A DNA stretch of 64,000 nucleotides, taken from contig NZ_SLXP01000007.1 in the NCBI RefSeq assembly GCF_004343075.1, forward strand, positions 124,001-188,000. The letters are read 5' to 3'. The notes beneath the pieces were generated by a model, which ran no database searches, was not told the DNA's origin, and saw only the letters and a list, made by a program, of their open reading frames with translations. This document shows positions 61,594 through 64,000 of the stretch, one piece after another (position 1 is the first letter of the stretch; the number at the start of each line of letters is the position of its first letter). This stretch comes from Rhodovulum marinum. GTDB lineage: Bacteria > Pseudomonadota > Alphaproteobacteria > Rhodobacterales > Rhodobacteraceae. The position numbers and the translations under genes are program-made.

Positions 61594-62315
61594 CGCCCGA
61601 GGCGCTGTTCGCGGCGCAAGAGGCCACCTGGCCGCCCGCGTCGAAAACCCGTCTCGGCCCCTGGTGCATCCGCGACGGCCAGGGCGGCGGCAAGCGCGTC
61701 TCGGCCGCCACCGCCCAGGGCCCGGTGACGGAGGCCGAGATAGACGCGGCCGAGGCCGCCATGGCCGATCTGGACCAGCCGCCCCTGGTCATGGTCCGCC
61801 CCGGCGAAGACAGGCTCGACGCCCTGCTGGCCGCCCGCGGCTATGCGCTGGTCGACCCGGTCGAGGTGCTGGCCGCGCCCGTCGAGACGCTGGCCGCCGA
61901 ACCGCCCCCCCCGGTCACCGCCTTCACCGTCTGGGAACCGCTGGCGATCATGAACGAACTGTGGGACGAGGCCGGCATCGGCCCCGCGCGCCGCGCGGTG
62001 ATGGCCCGCGCCGCCACGCCGAAAACCGCCGTGATGGGCCGCCAGAACGACCGCGCCGCCGGCGCCGCCTTCGCCGCGATCCATGGGGGGCTGTGTTTCG
62101 TGCATGCCATGGCGGTGGCCGCCCCCCACCGTCGGCAAGGCACCGCCGTCAACATGATGCGGGCCGTGGCCCAATGGGCCCAAGATCATGGGGCAGAACA
62201 GCTTGCAGCCCTTGTAACCCAGGACAACGCGGCGGCCCGCGCGCTCTACGCTTCCTTGGGGATGCGGAATGTGGGACACTATCACTACAGAATGAAAGCG
62301 CCACCAATGGCCTGA
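61590..62315 (+). CDS. GNAT family N-acetyltransferase (two-domain)
   Basis: A 241-residue protein read from GTG 61590, overlapping the previous stop (GTGA). The C-terminal GNAT has the acetyl-CoA segment VAAPHRRQGTAVNMMRAVAQWA and ALYASLGMRNVGHYHYRMK; the N-terminal half (ATWPPASKTRLGPWCIRDG) looks like a degenerate GNAT. The substrate is unknown. It is the second gene of the cinA-like operon. Confidence 0.87.
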   Translation: MTPEALFAAQEATWPPASKTRLGPWCIRDGQGGGKRVSAATAQGPVTEAEIDAAEAAMADLDQPPLVMVRPGEDRLDALLAARGYALVDPVEVLAAPVETLAAEPPPPVTAFTVWEPLAIMNELWDEAGIGPARRAVMARAATPKTAVMGRQNDRAAGAAFAAIHGGLCFVHAMAVAAPHRRQGTAVNMMRAVAQWAQDHGAEQLAALVTQDNAAARALYASLGMRNVGHYHYRMKAPPMA

Positions 62316-62318
62316 GCA

Positions 62319-62894
62319 GTGACAGATAAACCCGACCTTCCCACGGCGCTCGACCTGCCGCCGGTCGACCCGTTGCCGCCCGAGACGCGGAAATATTTCG
62401 ACATCTGCGCCGAGAAACTGGGCCTCGTGCCCAACGTGCTGCGCGCCTATGCCTTCGACATCGCCAAGCTGAACGCGTTCTCCGCGATGTATAACGACCT
62501 GATGCTGGGCGAAAGCGGGCTGACGAAACTGGAACGCGAGATGATCGCGGTCGTGGTCTCGTCGATCAACCGCTGCTGGTACTGCCAGGTGGCCCATGGC
62601 GCGGCGGTCCGCGAGCTTTCGGGCGATCCGAAACTGGGCGAGGCGATGGTGATGAACTATCGCGCCGCGCCCCTGAACGCCCGCCAGCGCGCGATGCTGG
62701 ACTTCGCCGAAAAGCTGACGCTGGAAAGCCACCGGGTAGAGGAGGCCGACCGCCAGGCCCTGCGCGACCAGGGCTTTTCCGACCGCGACATCTGGGACAT
62801 CGCCGCGGTGGCGGGCTTTTTCAACATGTCGAACCGGATCGCCTCGGCCAGCGGCATGGAACCGAACGAGGCCTATCACGGCGCCCACAGATGA
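62319..62894 (+). CDS. Carboxymuconolactone decarboxylase/AhpD-like peroxidase-related protein
   Basis: A 191-residue protein starting at GTG 62319, three bases after the previous stop. The AhpD-like core has the redox pair CWYCQVAHGAA and the helical LTKLEREMIAVVVSSINR, characteristic of uncharacterised peroxidase-related enzymes. It may reduce peroxides or an oxidised partner. Its stop overlaps the OmpA-family start (ATGA). Confidence 0.9.
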   Translation: MTDKPDLPTALDLPPVDPLPPETRKYFDICAEKLGLVPNVLRAYAFDIAKLNAFSAMYNDLMLGESGLTKLEREMIAVVVSSINRCWYCQVAHGAAVRELSGDPKLGEAMVMNYRAAPLNARQRAMLDFAEKLTLESHRVEEADRQALRDQGFSDRDIWDIAAVAGFFNMSNRIASASGMEPNEAYHGAHR

Positions 62895-63835
62895 CCCCGC
62901 TGCGCCCGATCGCCTGCGCCCTGCTGCTGGCCGCCACACCGGCCGCGGCGGCGCCCGCCCTGACCCTGCCCGACGCGGCGACCCTGGCGGCCGAGGAAAC
63001 CGTGGCCCGGGCGACGGTCGCGATCCCGGTGGCCGGGTTCGACGGCACCCGGGTGCCCGCGATCCGCGCCGAAGGCACGGTCACCCGCCGCGCCTGGCAA
63101 CAGCCGCTGAAGGGACGGACCACGATGCAGGTCATGGCGCCGCTGCGCGATGCGCTGCTGGCCGAGGGGTTCCAGGTGATCCACGCCTGCGCCGCCGAGA
63201 CCTGCGGCGGGTTCGACTTCCGCTTCGCCACCGACACGCTGCCCGAACCGGCGATGCATGTGGACCTGGGCGATTTCCGGTTCCTGTCGGCCCGGCGGCT
63301 GGGGGCGGGGGGGCCGGAATACGTCACGCTCATGGTCAGCCGGTCCAGCGCCCGCGCCTTCGTGCAGATGACGACGGTCGGCCCGCCCGAGCATGACGCG
63401 CCCGACCTGGTGTCATCCAGCAAGAACAACGCGGCGGGCGGCCCTCTGGCCGCGGATGCACCGCTGACCGACCGCCTGGCGCTGGATGGGCACGCGGTGC
63501 TGCGCGACCTCGACTTCGCCACCGGCTCGGCGACGCTGGCCGAGGGCGATTTTCCCTCGCTCACCGCGCTCGCGCGCTATCTGGACGACAATCCTGACCT
63601 GTCGGTGATGCTGGTCGGCCATACCGACGCGGTCGGCGCACTGGACAACAACATAGCGCTGTCGCGCCGGCGGGCGCAGGCGGTGCGGGCCTATCTCGTC
63701 GACCGGCTGGGCGTACCGGCCGATCGCGTGAGCGCCGAGGGCGCCGGCTACCTCGCGCCGCTGGCCAGCAACCGGACCGAAGACGGCCGGATGCAGAATC
63801 GCCGCGTCGAGGTCATCCTGACATCGGTGGACTAG
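62891..63835 (+). CDS. OmpA-family outer membrane protein
   Basis: A 314-residue protein with a signal peptide (MTPLRPIACALLLAATPAAAA), an N-terminal domain of unknown fold (a Cys pair in HACAAETCGGF) and a C-terminal OmpA domain (LAEGDFPSLTALARYLDDNPD, VMLVGHTDAVG, NIALSRRRAQAVRAYL, RRVEVIL) that binds peptidoglycan. It anchors to the wall, likely from the periplasm. It ends the cinA-like operon. Confidence 0.9.
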   Translation: MTPLRPIACALLLAATPAAAAPALTLPDAATLAAEETVARATVAIPVAGFDGTRVPAIRAEGTVTRRAWQQPLKGRTTMQVMAPLRDALLAEGFQVIHACAAETCGGFDFRFATDTLPEPAMHVDLGDFRFLSARRLGAGGPEYVTLMVSRSSARAFVQMTTVGPPEHDAPDLVSSSKNNAAGGPLAADAPLTDRLALDGHAVLRDLDFATGSATLAEGDFPSLTALARYLDDNPDLSVMLVGHTDAVGALDNNIALSRRRAQAVRAYLVDRLGVPADRVSAEGAGYLAPLASNRTEDGRMQNRRVEVILTSVD

Positions 63836-63889
63836 GCGCGGCCGATCCCCCCTCACGGCAGACCGCATGACCCGCGGAATACCCGGGTC

Positions 63890-64000
63890 TTTCGGGTTTC
63901 GCCTTGGCTTCGCCAAGGCGACCGGCTGGGGGGCGTTGCCCCCCAGGCCCCCCAGGGTGCTTGCACCAAGAAGAAGAACCCTGTGTCTTCTTCTGGCCGC
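63890..64000. repeat. Dispersed intergenic repeat, copy F, and start of an inverted copy
   Basis: TTTCGGGTTTCGCC opens it; hairpin TCGCCTTGGC/GCCAAGGCGA, then CTGGGGGGC/GCCCCCCAG (loop GTT), CCCCCCAGGGTGCTTGC and the tail ACCAAGAAGAAG. At 63986 the tail motif TCTTCTTCTGGCC begins again in the other orientation and runs out of the window. It follows the OmpA-family gene; whether the next gene is convergent cannot be seen. Confidence 0.8.

Overview
This 64 kb window is a GC-rich (roughly two thirds G+C) chromosomal segment from an alphaproteobacterium, most probably of the Rhodobacterales (Rhodobacteraceae/Paracoccaceae). The evidence is the gene order (folK-rpoZ-rel, pdxJ-acpS-lepB-rnc-era-recO, glnK-amtB), the DUF1491, DUF2062 and Hint-domain proteins typical of that group, and frequent GTG/TTG starts joined to the preceding stop codon. 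It is almost entirely core housekeeping DNA. I see no rRNA, tRNA, CRISPR, transposase or phage genes.

Layout. Bases 1-11,131 are mainly one long minus-strand block running folK, rpoZ, rel, DUF2062, pdxJ, a TTG-start membrane protein, acpS, lepB, rnc, bfr, era, DUF1491, recO. It combines folate and PLP synthesis, the stringent response, phosphopantetheinylation, protein export, RNA processing, ribosome assembly and repair; two small plus-strand genes (TPR protein, small membrane protein) interrupt it. Bases 11,244-18,601 hold an NYN-domain protein, a YqaA-type membrane protein, ispH, a DUF3429 protein, a methyltransferase, rnhA, then a FAS1-like dehydratase, a VOC protein, an FMN reductase and a ThDP enzyme. 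Bases 18,800-28,050 hold an Asp/Glu racemase, a 10-TM membrane protein with a sulfide-repressor-like operator, a GNAT, smc, a small secreted peptide, a lytic transglycosylase and a glutathionyl-hydroquinone reductase. Bases 28,132-35,049 hold a MalY/PatB aminotransferase, three tandem peptide deformylase genes followed by fmt, two tiny membrane proteins, the two halves of MnmC as divergent genes, and an EamA transporter. Bases 35,156-42,961 hold a soluble lytic transglycosylase, dapA, a TrmO-like protein, DUF4399, a Hint protein, smpB, a sulfurtransferase and an aromatic aminotransferase. A visibly AT-richer orphan membrane gene lies at 43,049-43,810. Then come glnK-amtB, a class A PBP, mlaA-mlaC, and two plus-strand operons (RidA-GDPD-GNAT-PCD; ferredoxin reductase-rsmD). 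The right end carries an alpha/beta hydrolase fused to a membrane domain, sfsA-map, and a cinA-N/GNAT/AhpD-like/OmpA operon.

The most notable non-genic signal is a family of intergenic double-hairpin repeats with a conserved tail. Full or tail-only copies sit in nearly every convergent gap longer than about 50 bp and in none of the divergent gaps, which suggests a dispersed bidirectional terminator. Other points worth attention are the third deformylase (catalytic Glu replaced by Gln), a bacterioferritin without its haem-ligand Met, a four-unit 11-bp tandem repeat, and a 570-bp gene-free stretch before smpB.
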